From Streptomyces mexicanus (GTDB lineage: Bacteria; Actinomycetota; Actinomycetes; Streptomycetales; Streptomycetaceae): a stretch of DNA of 64,000 nt. Position 1 is the first letter of the stretch; each line of letters opens with the position of its first letter. The notes under the pieces were generated by a model, which saw only the letters and a list, made by a program, of their open reading frames with translations, was not told the origin of the DNA and ran no database searches. The stretch covers positions 2,466,846 through 2,530,845 of the forward strand of contig NZ_LR732544.1 in assembly GCF_902506575.1 (NCBI RefSeq), written 5' to 3'. Positions 24,751 through 33,253 of this stretch are shown here, piece by piece. Made by a program: the position numbers and the translations under genes.

Positions 24751-25088
24751 ACACGGTGCACAGCTTCATGCTCGCCGGGCAGCTGGACGACCTCGGCACC
24801 TCGTGGATCAACATGTTCAAGGACTGGGCCACCAAGGGCCTGCAGGCGGGTCTGATCTGCCTCGTCGTCGTGATCATGGTTCAGAAGTTCAGCCTCAAGG
24901 CCGGGATCGGCGCCTTGCTGCTGATGATCATCGCGCTCGGCCTGTACAACTCCCGGGACAGTCTCGCGAACATGTTCGTGGACGAGGTGAAGAACCCGGC
25001 CAAGGGCGCACCCGCCGTCCCTGGCATCGTGCAGTCCGAACTCCCCGCCTCCCGTGACCACTCGCCGGGCGTCGGAGGGCGGCTGTGA
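24747..25088 (+). CDS. small membrane protein of the T4SS operon
   Basis: A 113-residue protein with two close hydrophobic segments (LQAGLICLVVVIMVQKF and AGIGALLLMIIALGLYN) flanked by soluble ends. Its position between the VirB8-like and VirB3-like genes fits TcpD-like or pilin-like subunits of Gram-positive systems. The GTG at 24747 overlaps the previous stop (GTGA), and its own stop overlaps the next start. Confidence 0.65.
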   Translation: MNTVHSFMLAGQLDDLGTSWINMFKDWATKGLQAGLICLVVVIMVQKFSLKAGIGALLLMIIALGLYNSRDSLANMFVDEVKNPAKGAPAVPGIVQSELPASRDHSPGVGGRL

Positions 25089-25666
25089 GCGCGGCAGCCG
25101 CGGCACGGATGGGTCGCTTCTACACCGCCGCCCGTCGCCACCCCTGGGTGCTGGGCAAGGTCGCCGACTGGAAGATCCCCCTCGGCCCCTACACGCCCGC
25201 GCAGATCGCTCTCGCCGTCGGCGGCGGCTTCCTCCTGATCAAGACCATCAGCTGGTGGTCGTGGATGTTCCCGCTGCCCATCGTCGCGTGGGTGCTGGCC
25301 ATCTGGGCGGTGCGCCGGCCGAAGATCCGTGGTCGTGCGCCGCTGCAGGCCGCTTTGGGCTGGGTGCTGCTCGTCTGGCAGCCCCGGGGAGGGCGGATCG
25401 GTGGCCGGGCCGCCCGCGATCGCGCTGCCCACCCGCTGCTCGGCGGCTTCACCATCGAGGACGCCCACACGCCCGGCCTCGCTGCGCAGGTCGCTCCCTC
25501 CCGCGCGGTTCAGCGACGTCCAGCCCGGGCGCCGCAACCGAATCCGGCCCCAGCCCGCTCGTCCGTGCCCGGCCGCCCGCAGCCGCTCGCTGCTGCGGTG
25601 ACCGCGGGTCCGGTGTCGGGTGTGCAGCAGCTGCTCGCGCTCGCCCAGCACGGGGGTGCGCGATGA
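25085..25666 (+). CDS. VirB3/TcpE-like membrane protein
   Basis: A 193-residue protein. A pair of membrane helices lies around residues 40-80 (AQIALAVGGGFLLIKTIS and PLPIVAWVLAIWAV), followed by a Pro/Ala-rich soluble tail. This is the size and topology of PrgI/TcpE/VirB3-like proteins, which anchor the VirB4 ATPase. The next gene is exactly such an ATPase. Coupled by GTGA and ATGA overlaps at both ends. Confidence 0.65.
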   Translation: MSAAAAARMGRFYTAARRHPWVLGKVADWKIPLGPYTPAQIALAVGGGFLLIKTISWWSWMFPLPIVAWVLAIWAVRRPKIRGRAPLQAALGWVLLVWQPRGGRIGGRAARDRAAHPLLGGFTIEDAHTPGLAAQVAPSRAVQRRPARAPQPNPAPARSSVPGRPQPLAAAVTAGPVSGVQQLLALAQHGGAR

Positions 25667-28353
25667 GGGTTCCGATCCGTCACATCGCCGGGCACCTGGT
25701 GTGGTCGACGCACGGCAGCGTGTGGGCCGTCTACCGCCTGCACCCCGGCCCCGACGCGCAGGGACAGCGCGAGGAGACCGTCCAGGGCACGTACGTGCCG
25801 GCGGCGGTCCGCGACGAACAGCTCGCCAAGATCACACATTTGGTGCGGTCACTGTCCGGGGCGCCGCGGCTGTTCGGTCTGTGCGCGCAGGTCGACCCGG
25901 GTGAGATCGCCCTCAAGATGATCGAGGGCATCGAGCCGGCCGAGCAGGCACCCGGTGCGGGCCGGCACCCGTGGGTGGAGAACGTCGAGGCCACCCTGGA
26001 TCTGCTGGACGACCAGGAGATGCACCGCCGCACCCTGTGGCTGGCCGTACCTCTGCAGACCGAGAACGCCGGCCTGCAGGTGTCGGCCACACTCGGTGCG
26101 GCGTGGGCAGAGATCGCACCGATGCTGGGCATGCGCCCGGCACCTGTGGCACGGCGTGAGGTGACCGCCTACCGCGAGCAGGCCTCCCGAGTGGAGGCCG
26201 CGCTCGCCGGCGGAATCGCCTTCAGGCCCGCCCGCCCGGCGGAGATCGTGTGGATGATCCAGCACGCCCTCCACCGCGGCCTGGCCGAGCCACTGCTCAC
26301 CGAGGCCGAGACCAGTGAGCTGTACGGCGGGCAGATCCGTGACGGGGTACTGCGCTCCCCCAGCTACGCCGACCTCGGCCAGGTCCGCCTGCAGGAAGGC
26401 GGCATCGACCCCGACCTCGACGACGTCGACGAGCTCAAGAGCACGGGCAGCGTCACACGGTCGGGCCGCACGGCCTGGTGGCGAGTGAAGACCGGCTCAC
26501 CGCTCAGCCGGCGCTGGCTCCAGGTCGAGTCTGACGCAGGGGTGGGCTACCAGGCGCAGCTGGCGCTGGCCGAGTGCCCGCCCGCCGTCAGCCAGGACGC
26601 CGCTGACCTGTTCGCCCAGCTGGAGATACTCGACTTTCCGGTCGACTACACCGTCGACCTCACCCTCGTGCCCGCGGAGAAGGCCCGCGATCAGGTGCGG
26701 CGCAAGAAGAACGAGCTGATCGACCAGGCCGAGCAGTACGACGCCCGCCCGACCGGCATGCCGGCGTCGCTCACCGAGGCCGCACGGGACCTGGGCGAGC
26801 TGGATGCCCGCCTGTCCCGCACCTCGGTGGAGGTCGAGGTGCAGTCGGTGACCGTGCTGACGGTGTGGGGGCCGACCGCCGCCATCTGCGACGCGAGGGC
26901 GCGAGCCCTGGTCGCGTTGCTGGCGGGTGCCGACTACCGCGCCGTGCGCCCGGCCGGCCTGCAGGAGGCCCTGTTCACCCTAGGGCTGCCCGGCACCGTG
27001 CGCCCGGGTGTGGTGCGGGAGTTCACCCAGCATCAGGTAAGTGAGGACTGGGCGCTGTCCGGGGCCTTCACCGCGGCCGAGGTCGGCGACCCGAACGGGA
27101 TGTTCCTCGGTATCGACCTGGACTGCGGCACCACCCGGCCCGTCATGATCAACGTGGCCGATGCGCCCAAGGTCGACGCATCGGCGTCGATGGGGATCGT
27201 CGGGGACCTCGGCGCAGGCAAGAGCGTGCTGCAGAAGCTGATCACGGAGGCAGTGTGGGCGCGCGGCGGATGCGCGATCTGCATCGACCGCACCCCGGTC
27301 CGCGAGTGGGCCACCTTCGCCCGCTCCGCCGCCAGGGGCCGTGTCCAGATCATCGACGCCGCCCAGGCAGAGGTGTCCATCGACCCCCTGCGGATGTTCG
27401 CCGGGCCCGAGGGACGGCACTACGCCCTGTCCTACCTCACCCTGCAGCTCGGCATCGGCCCGATGAGCACCAGCGGCGAAGTCCTCCACCACGCCGTCGA
27501 GCAGGCCGCCCTCAGCGACGCCCCCTCCATGCACCGCGTCCTGGAGGTCCTCGAGGAGATGGCCACGCGCGAGACGGGTAAACGGCAGGACGCCGCCGCC
27601 ACCCTCGCCGGTCTCGTCCGCGTCGTGGCCACGAACTCACTGGCCCGGATGGTCTTCGACCCGAGCCTGCCGCCGGTGCGGCTGGACGCCTCCAGCACCT
27701 CCGACATGATCGTGATCACCACGACCGGTTTGAAGCTCCCGCCCAAGGCCGCGTTCGACAAGCCCGAGGTCCTGCACCAGCAGCCGCTGGAGGCGCTGAT
27801 CGGCCGCGCGGTGCTCTACCTGATCGCCGCGATCGCCCGGCAGACCGCGTTCGAGGACCCCGAGCGGTTCACCGCCGTGGTGCTGGACGAGCTGTACTGG
27901 CTCACCAGCTCAGCCGAAGGCACCGCCCTAGTCCACGAGATCCTCCACGACGGCCGCAAGCACGGCGCCGGCCTCATCGCCGGCTCCCACGACGCCGACG
28001 AACTCGGCCCGGATCGCGGGCTGATGGCCTACCGGGCACTCGCCCGCACCGCCGACCGCGAGCGCGCTCGCCGCGGACTGGAGTTCATCGGGCTCGACCC
28101 GAACAACGACGAGCTGGTGCGGCTGGTGACGACCGGCCTGTCCCCGGTCGGTCAGAAGGGCCGGGAGGGCGAGTTCCTGCTGACCTGCCCGAGGCAGAAC
28201 ACCGGCCGCATCAAGGTCTCTATTCCCCGCATCCCACGTATCACCGCCTCCATCACCACCACGCCTGGACGCCGCCCGGGCACCACCTCGCCCTCCGTGC
28301 CTGAGCCGCTCGCCGGCGACGCCGTGGAGGCACATGCGAAGGAGTACGCCTGA
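25663..28353 (+). CDS. VirB4/TraE-type secretion ATPase
   Basis: An 896-residue cytoplasmic ATPase that powers substrate transfer and assembly of a type IV secretion system. The Walker A motif GDLGAGKSVLQK lies at about residue 515, with a Walker B-like LDELYWL in the C-terminal half. The N-terminal 450 residues resemble the VirB4 N-domain. The ATG at 25663 overlaps the preceding stop. Length and gene order (VirB8-like, small membrane, VirB3-like, VirB4, VirB6-like) support the assignment. Similar ATPases in streptomycete plasmids are commonly annotated only as ATP-binding proteins. Confidence 0.85.
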   Translation: MRVPIRHIAGHLVWSTHGSVWAVYRLHPGPDAQGQREETVQGTYVPAAVRDEQLAKITHLVRSLSGAPRLFGLCAQVDPGEIALKMIEGIEPAEQAPGAGRHPWVENVEATLDLLDDQEMHRRTLWLAVPLQTENAGLQVSATLGAAWAEIAPMLGMRPAPVARREVTAYREQASRVEAALAGGIAFRPARPAEIVWMIQHALHRGLAEPLLTEAETSELYGGQIRDGVLRSPSYADLGQVRLQEGGIDPDLDDVDELKSTGSVTRSGRTAWWRVKTGSPLSRRWLQVESDAGVGYQAQLALAECPPAVSQDAADLFAQLEILDFPVDYTVDLTLVPAEKARDQVRRKKNELIDQAEQYDARPTGMPASLTEAARDLGELDARLSRTSVEVEVQSVTVLTVWGPTAAICDARARALVALLAGADYRAVRPAGLQEALFTLGLPGTVRPGVVREFTQHQVSEDWALSGAFTAAEVGDPNGMFLGIDLDCGTTRPVMINVADAPKVDASASMGIVGDLGAGKSVLQKLITEAVWARGGCAICIDRTPVREWATFARSAARGRVQIIDAAQAEVSIDPLRMFAGPEGRHYALSYLTLQLGIGPMSTSGEVLHHAVEQAALSDAPSMHRVLEVLEEMATRETGKRQDAAATLAGLVRVVATNSLARMVFDPSLPPVRLDASSTSDMIVITTTGLKLPPKAAFDKPEVLHQQPLEALIGRAVLYLIAAIARQTAFEDPERFTAVVLDELYWLTSSAEGTALVHEILHDGRKHGAGLIAGSHDADELGPDRGLMAYRALARTADRERARRGLEFIGLDPNNDELVRLVTTGLSPVGQKGREGEFLLTCPRQNTGRIKVSIPRIPRITASITTTPGRRPGTTSPSVPEPLAGDAVEAHAKEYA

Positions 28354-28706
28354 TGACCACGTCTTCCTGGGACCGCTCCCGGCTCGTCACCGCGGCCGCG
28401 AGCGTCCTCACGGTGATCGCCGTTGCCGTCGGTGCGTTCGTCCTGGCTCTCGGGGTGGGCGTGCCGGAGACGTGGTGGCCGCACACCGGACGGGCGTTCG
28501 CCGCCGACACCCGCACCCCGCACCCAGACCCTTGCGCCCGGATCATCGGGCCTGCCAAGGCGTACTGCGAGCGGGGGGTCACGACCACGGCGGCCGTCAA
28601 GCGGGACGTGGCCGGTGGAGTGTGGAGGCTTGGGACGGCCGGCGCTGGTGTGGCTGCCCTGGTGGTGTGGCGTCGGCGGTCAATCGCTGGGCAAGGGCGG
28701 CGCTGA
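28353..28706 (+). CDS. small membrane protein of the T4SS operon
   Basis: A 117-residue protein with an N-terminal helix (ASVLTVIAVAVGAFVLALGVG) and a second near residue 95 (LGTAGAGVAALVVWRRR). Between them is a small extracytoplasmic domain with two Cys (DPCARIIGPAKAYCERG). A similar Cys pair recurs in the next protein (KDVCRKIRGPGRKYCERGF), suggesting a shared fold or internal duplication. The function is unknown. The start overlaps the VirB4 stop. Confidence 0.65.
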   Translation: MTTSSWDRSRLVTAAASVLTVIAVAVGAFVLALGVGVPETWWPHTGRAFAADTRTPHPDPCARIIGPAKAYCERGVTTTAAVKRDVAGGVWRLGTAGAGVAALVVWRRRSIAGQGRR

Positions 28707-28707
28707 C

Positions 28708-31455
28708 GTGTTCCGTCCAGACCGCGCGACCTGGCGTTCGGCCGGCTTCGTCGTGCTTCTCACCTGCGTGTTCCTTCTGGTGAACACGCAGGTGGTGTAC
28801 GCGGCCAGCAGCAACAGCGACACCGGAGACCTGCTCGCCCCGCTGAACATCACCTCCTCCGAAGGCGTGCCGATCGACGGCTACGACCTGAATGCCGAGG
28901 GCGGATCCATCGTCGCCTTCAAGACGCAGGCGTTGGCCTTCGCTCTATCGGGCCTGTTCACCCTGATCCGGCTTCTGGTCGGGCTGGCGGGCTGGGCGAT
29001 CGAGTTCGCTTTCCGGTTCCCGCTGCTGAAGATCCTCATCAAGCCCGCGCAGAAGATCGCCGACACCTACGACAACGTGGTGGTCGACACCCTGGGGTTG
29101 AAGGGTCTGCTGCTGGCCTGGGCGTTCGTCTTCGCCGGATTCATGATCGCGCGCGGGCGGGTCGGCCGCGGCCTGGGCGAAATCTTCCTCACCCTGCTCA
29201 TCGGGGCGATCGCCGCCTCGGCTCTCATCCGTCCCGACACCCTGCTCGGCCCTAACGGCCCCCTGGGCCAGTCCCAGCAGGTGGCCGCCGAGGTCGCCCA
29301 GCAAAGCGTCAACTCCTACGACTGGGGCGGCAAGCTCGCCAGCTACGACCCGTGCAAGGGCATGGCCGGCAACGCCGAACTCAAGTGTGAAGAGAGGGAA
29401 GGCGAAGGACCGGTCTCCTCAACAGAGGTAGCCCGCCCGCTTCAGGGCTCGATCACCAACGCCTTGATCGTCAAGCCGTACATGCTGCTGCAGTACGGGC
29501 GCATCCTTGACCCGGCCAAGGAATCCGACCGTAAAGCGTATGCCGTCCACCTCAAATGGATCACGGGCGGATACAAGGCGGGCAACGTCACAGTCTCAGA
29601 CCACGGCAAGGACGTCTGCCGCAAGATTCGCGGCCCGGGAAGGAAGTACTGCGAGCGCGGCTTTGAGGAGGGCGTGCCGAGTAGGAAGGACATCGAGCAC
29701 GGGCCGTCTCTCTCTCCGGCCGACGACCTTCTGGCGCCCACCGACGAGGAACGGGAGTTCACCTACTTCCTGGCCCAGATGCGCCAGGCCGGTCCGGTCG
29801 GTAAGTCCTGCGCGGACTACGCCGAGAAGCCCACCTGGTGGCGGGTCGGCGGCGCTGCCCTGCTGCTGATCGCCGCCCTGTTCATCTGCGGCATGCTCCT
29901 GTCCAGCGCCATCGTGATGCTCGGCACCCAAGCAGTGTGCGCCGCGGCGGCGGCCGCGGGCGGGATCACGTTCATCTCGGGCATGCTGCCCGGCCCGGCC
30001 CGCCAGTCGGTGTGGAAATGGCTGTCGCTGTGGGGGATTGCGATCCTCACGCTCGTCGGGGTGTGCGCGTTCGTTCCGTTCTTCGGGATCGCTGTGGACG
30101 CCACGATCACGAACGGGCCCAACTTGGTGGTGGAGCGGATCCTGCTCATCGACGTCCTTGCCATCGCCGGAGCGGCCGGGCACCGCAGGCTCCTGACCGG
30201 CATCACCTCCTTCGGCCGGCAGATGGCCATGCGGATGCGGTACGCCAAGGTTGGCGGCACCCACATGCCGGGCGATACCTCCGAGCTCGGCGCCGCGCTC
30301 GCCATGAACTCCCCCTCCGCAATGGGCGGATACGGCGCAGGGTTGCGCGCCTTCACGGGGGCGGGTGGCGGCCGGTTTGGGGTGCTCGGCACCCGCCAGC
30401 GGTTGATGGGCGCGCTCACGTCCCTGTTCGACGGGGCGGGCATGCCGGTGGACACCGGCGGGATCCTCGCCGATGCCACGGCCGAGGCCGGGCGTGGTCT
30501 GGCCCCGCTCACTGCAGCCGCGGCCGTGGGTGGGCTGGGCGCGCGGCTCGGCGCCAAGGGCGCGCACTGGCTGCTGATCGGTCGCCGGCCGGACAAGGAG
30601 CAGTTGGCCAAGTGGCGTAAGCCCACCGCCGACGGGGATCCGGGCGCGGGCGGTCCGTCGGACGGCGCTGACGGTGGGGGTGGTGGTTTCGGGGGCACAG
30701 AGCCGGGTCGACCCTCTGGACCGCCCGATCGGTATCGAAACGAGCAAGGGCAGGTCATCGACCGCAATACCGGTCAGGTGCTGCACGACCAGAACACCGA
30801 TCGCACGCTGCTGTCGACGCGGGCCCACAACCGGCTGATCCGCTTCCGTGGTTACCGGATCCTGCACCGCGGCGGCCGGGCCGCGTACGGGGCGACAGTC
30901 GGCCTGCCGGCCAATGTGCGCCGTGCACGGTCCGGAGGCTCGCGCTACTCCCAGGACGCCCGCCAGCAGGTGCGGGTGTGGGGCAACACCGTGCGCGAGG
31001 ACGGCCGTGCCTGGGCCGACACGGGACGGCATGTCTCCCGCGTCATGCGGGAGCACACCGACGACCGCGGCGGACCCGGTCCCTTTGCCAGCCGCCGCCT
31101 GCCCGCGGCCACTCCAGCTGCTACTCCCCGTCCGGCAACGCCTGCGCGTCCTGCGCCGTCCGGGCGTCCTGCGGGGCGTCCGGCCTCTGGCCCGGCGCGG
31201 CCGACCGCGCTGGCGGGCGGTCCGTCGGCGACGCCGCCTGGCCCGGCACCGCTGCCGCGCCGGGAAAGCCCTGCGCCGCGGCCACGGGCCGATCTCGGCG
31301 GACCGGTTCTTCCCGGCGGTGGGAGCGCCCGCAACCGAGCGCGTGACGAGGCGCGAGCCCGGATGCAGGAGTTGATGCGCAGGACCGCGCCCGAGGCCGA
31401 ACGGCTGCGCCAGGAGCGGGCTCAGCGGCGGGACGAGGACGGTGAGGAAGAGTGA
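28708..31455 (+). CDS. VirB6/TrbL-like polytopic membrane protein
   Basis: A 915-residue protein. An N-terminal signal-like helix is followed by several membrane helices (for example LSGLFTLIRLLVGLAGWA, LLLAWAFVFAGFMIARG, ALLLIAALFICGMLLS and WGIAILTLVGVCAFVPFF), then a long Pro/Ala/Arg-rich cytoplasmic tail from about residue 640. This layout fits the VirB6/TcpH inner-membrane channel of type IV secretion. A second CxxxxxxxC-type segment echoes the small protein before it. GTG at 28708 directly follows that gene's stop. The stop overlaps the next start. Confidence 0.75.
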   Translation: MFRPDRATWRSAGFVVLLTCVFLLVNTQVVYAASSNSDTGDLLAPLNITSSEGVPIDGYDLNAEGGSIVAFKTQALAFALSGLFTLIRLLVGLAGWAIEFAFRFPLLKILIKPAQKIADTYDNVVVDTLGLKGLLLAWAFVFAGFMIARGRVGRGLGEIFLTLLIGAIAASALIRPDTLLGPNGPLGQSQQVAAEVAQQSVNSYDWGGKLASYDPCKGMAGNAELKCEEREGEGPVSSTEVARPLQGSITNALIVKPYMLLQYGRILDPAKESDRKAYAVHLKWITGGYKAGNVTVSDHGKDVCRKIRGPGRKYCERGFEEGVPSRKDIEHGPSLSPADDLLAPTDEEREFTYFLAQMRQAGPVGKSCADYAEKPTWWRVGGAALLLIAALFICGMLLSSAIVMLGTQAVCAAAAAAGGITFISGMLPGPARQSVWKWLSLWGIAILTLVGVCAFVPFFGIAVDATITNGPNLVVERILLIDVLAIAGAAGHRRLLTGITSFGRQMAMRMRYAKVGGTHMPGDTSELGAALAMNSPSAMGGYGAGLRAFTGAGGGRFGVLGTRQRLMGALTSLFDGAGMPVDTGGILADATAEAGRGLAPLTAAAAVGGLGARLGAKGAHWLLIGRRPDKEQLAKWRKPTADGDPGAGGPSDGADGGGGGFGGTEPGRPSGPPDRYRNEQGQVIDRNTGQVLHDQNTDRTLLSTRAHNRLIRFRGYRILHRGGRAAYGATVGLPANVRRARSGGSRYSQDARQQVRVWGNTVREDGRAWADTGRHVSRVMREHTDDRGGPGPFASRRLPAATPAATPRPATPARPAPSGRPAGRPASGPARPTALAGGPSATPPGPAPLPRRESPAPRPRADLGGPVLPGGGSARNRARDEARARMQELMRRTAPEAERLRQERAQRRDEDGEEE

Positions 31456-32603
31456 GGCCGCCGGGACGCCGCGTGAGGCGGTGGGGATGCATGATGGGCC
31501 TGCTGATGTTCGCCGCCGTGTGCTGTGCGGCACCGGTAGGGAACGCGATCAGCGCGTACGTGGCGCTGAAGACAGGCGCACAGGACAACGGCGGAATCGC
31601 CGAAGGCGGCAGCGCCGCGGACATCCCTGCTCGGATGCTGACCGCCTACAAGAAGGCCGTCCAGCAGGTCGGGAAGTACGCGCCGAAGTGCCAGGGCATG
31701 CGCTGGCCGATCCTCGCCGGGATCGCGAAGGTCGAGTCCAACCACGCCATCGGACGCAACATCGCTGACAACGGCGACATCCGCCCGAAGATCTACGGGG
31801 TGCTCCTCAACGGCTCCGGCCAGGGCGGCAACACCACCGTCTTCCCCGACACGGACGGCGGCAAGTGGGACGGCACCGCGAACGGGGAGCGCGCAGTGGG
31901 CCCCTTTCAGTTCCTGCCCTCCACCTGGGAGTCGATCGGCAAGGACGCCAACGGCGATGGTGTCGCCGACCCGCACAACGCCGACGACGCCGCCCTCGGC
32001 GCCGCGATCTACCTTTGCGGTGGCGGCCGTGACCTGACGCAACGATCGCAGCTGAAGGCCGCGATCTTGCAGTACAACCACTCCGACGAGTACGTGGCGA
32101 ACGTGCTGGGCTGGATCGACCAGTACACGGCGGCCGCCAAGGGCCCCGGCCTGAAGAACGTCTCCGGGAAGGTCCGGGCCGTCATCGATGCCGCGCTCTC
32201 CCAGCGGGGTGTGCCCTACTCGTGGGGCGGCGGCAATGCCCAGGGTCCGTCGTACGGGGTCTGCTGCTCGCCCAGTGGCAAGAGCGGCGCGAGTATCAAG
32301 GGCTTCGACTGTTCGGGGCTGACCACCTACGCGTACGCCAAGGTCGGTATCAGCCTGCCGCGCACCGCGGCCGCGCAGGCCGGTCGCGGCCGGCGGATCC
32401 CGGCCAGCCTCGGCACGGGCGCTCTGAAGCCGGGCGACCTGGTCTTCTACGCCTACGCGCCGGGACGCGATTCCACGATCTATCACGTCGGCATTTACGC
32501 GGGTGGCGGTCAGATGATCAATGCGGCCCGCCCTGGCACCGTTGTCCGGCTGGACTCGGTGAACGCCATGTCCGGCTATGCGGGGGGAGCGCGGCTGCTG
32601 TGA
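31452..32603 (+). CDS. lytic transglycosylase / NlpC-P60 cell-wall hydrolase of the T4SS
   Basis: A 383-residue secreted or membrane-anchored enzyme. After an N-terminal hydrophobic segment comes an SLT-type domain (residues about 70-215) with the catalytic-region motif LAGIAKVESNHA and AVGPFQFLPSTWE. An NlpC/P60 peptidase domain follows (residues about 240-380) with the catalytic Cys in GFDCSGLTTYAYAKVG and His in YHVGIYAGGGQMI. Such VirB1/TcpG-like proteins open the peptidoglycan for the secretion channel. The GTG at 31452 overlaps the previous stop. Confidence 0.9.
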   Translation: MRPPGRRVRRWGCMMGLLMFAAVCCAAPVGNAISAYVALKTGAQDNGGIAEGGSAADIPARMLTAYKKAVQQVGKYAPKCQGMRWPILAGIAKVESNHAIGRNIADNGDIRPKIYGVLLNGSGQGGNTTVFPDTDGGKWDGTANGERAVGPFQFLPSTWESIGKDANGDGVADPHNADDAALGAAIYLCGGGRDLTQRSQLKAAILQYNHSDEYVANVLGWIDQYTAAAKGPGLKNVSGKVRAVIDAALSQRGVPYSWGGGNAQGPSYGVCCSPSGKSGASIKGFDCSGLTTYAYAKVGISLPRTAAAQAGRGRRIPASLGTGALKPGDLVFYAYAPGRDSTIYHVGIYAGGGQMINAARPGTVVRLDSVNAMSGYAGGARLL

Positions 32604-33253
32604 CCACGACCCCGCGCTCTCCACGTCTGCTGGTGCTGAGTACCGTCGTCCTCGCCGTCGTCGGTGCCATCACTCTGCTGGGCGTGCCGCACGGCCAGCA
32701 GCCGCCGGCCCCGTCAGCGTCGGCCGTCCCCGCAGCCACGGATCCGTCAATGGCTGCTGCGCCCTCCGCGAGGCAGCCAGCCGGCCCCCTGCCGCCTTCC
32801 CCGGCTTCGGCTACATCCGCCGCATCGCCGCCGTCGGCCCTCGAGCCCGCGCTTCCGCCGCATGGCGAGGGCCCGGCCGGCGACCGGGCCATCCAGCACT
32901 CCCTGGAGGCCGCTTGGCCCGCCGACCTTGCCGCCGGCGACGAACAGCAACTCCTCGCCGCGGGCCGCGCGCTGCTCCGCGCGGACGCCACCGGTGTTGG
33001 CCGCGCGAAGTGGCCGCGGGTGTTCCCCGCCTCGGACCAGGCAGTGGCGCCGGCGTTCGCCACCGCCCACTTCCGGATTCAGGCGGCGATCGCCCGCCGG
33101 GACGGCAGCCCGAACAGGGCGGTGGTCCATCTGGTGTGGGCCGGCATGGACCGGGGCGGCACCTTCACCGACCTCCGCATCAGCGACTGGCATTTCACCC
33201 GCACGACTTCGAAGAAGGGAGCAACGACGTGGATTCCGCAGCCCCGTACCTGA
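32600..33253 (+). CDS. hypothetical anchored protein of the T4SS operon
   Basis: A 217-residue protein with one N-terminal membrane helix (LLVLSTVVLAVVGAITLLG), a long Pro/Ala/Ser-rich linker to about residue 90, and a compact C-terminal domain (QHSLEAAWPADLAAGDEQQ through TFTDLRISDWHF). The C-terminal domain has an NTF2/VirB8-like feel but I cannot assign it. GTG 32600 overlaps the upstream stop, and its 3' end overlaps the next gene by 25 nt. Confidence 0.65.
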   Translation: MTTTPRSPRLLVLSTVVLAVVGAITLLGVPHGQQPPAPSASAVPAATDPSMAAAPSARQPAGPLPPSPASATSAASPPSALEPALPPHGEGPAGDRAIQHSLEAAWPADLAAGDEQQLLAAGRALLRADATGVGRAKWPRVFPASDQAVAPAFATAHFRIQAAIARRDGSPNRAVVHLVWAGMDRGGTFTDLRISDWHFTRTTSKKGATTWIPQPRT

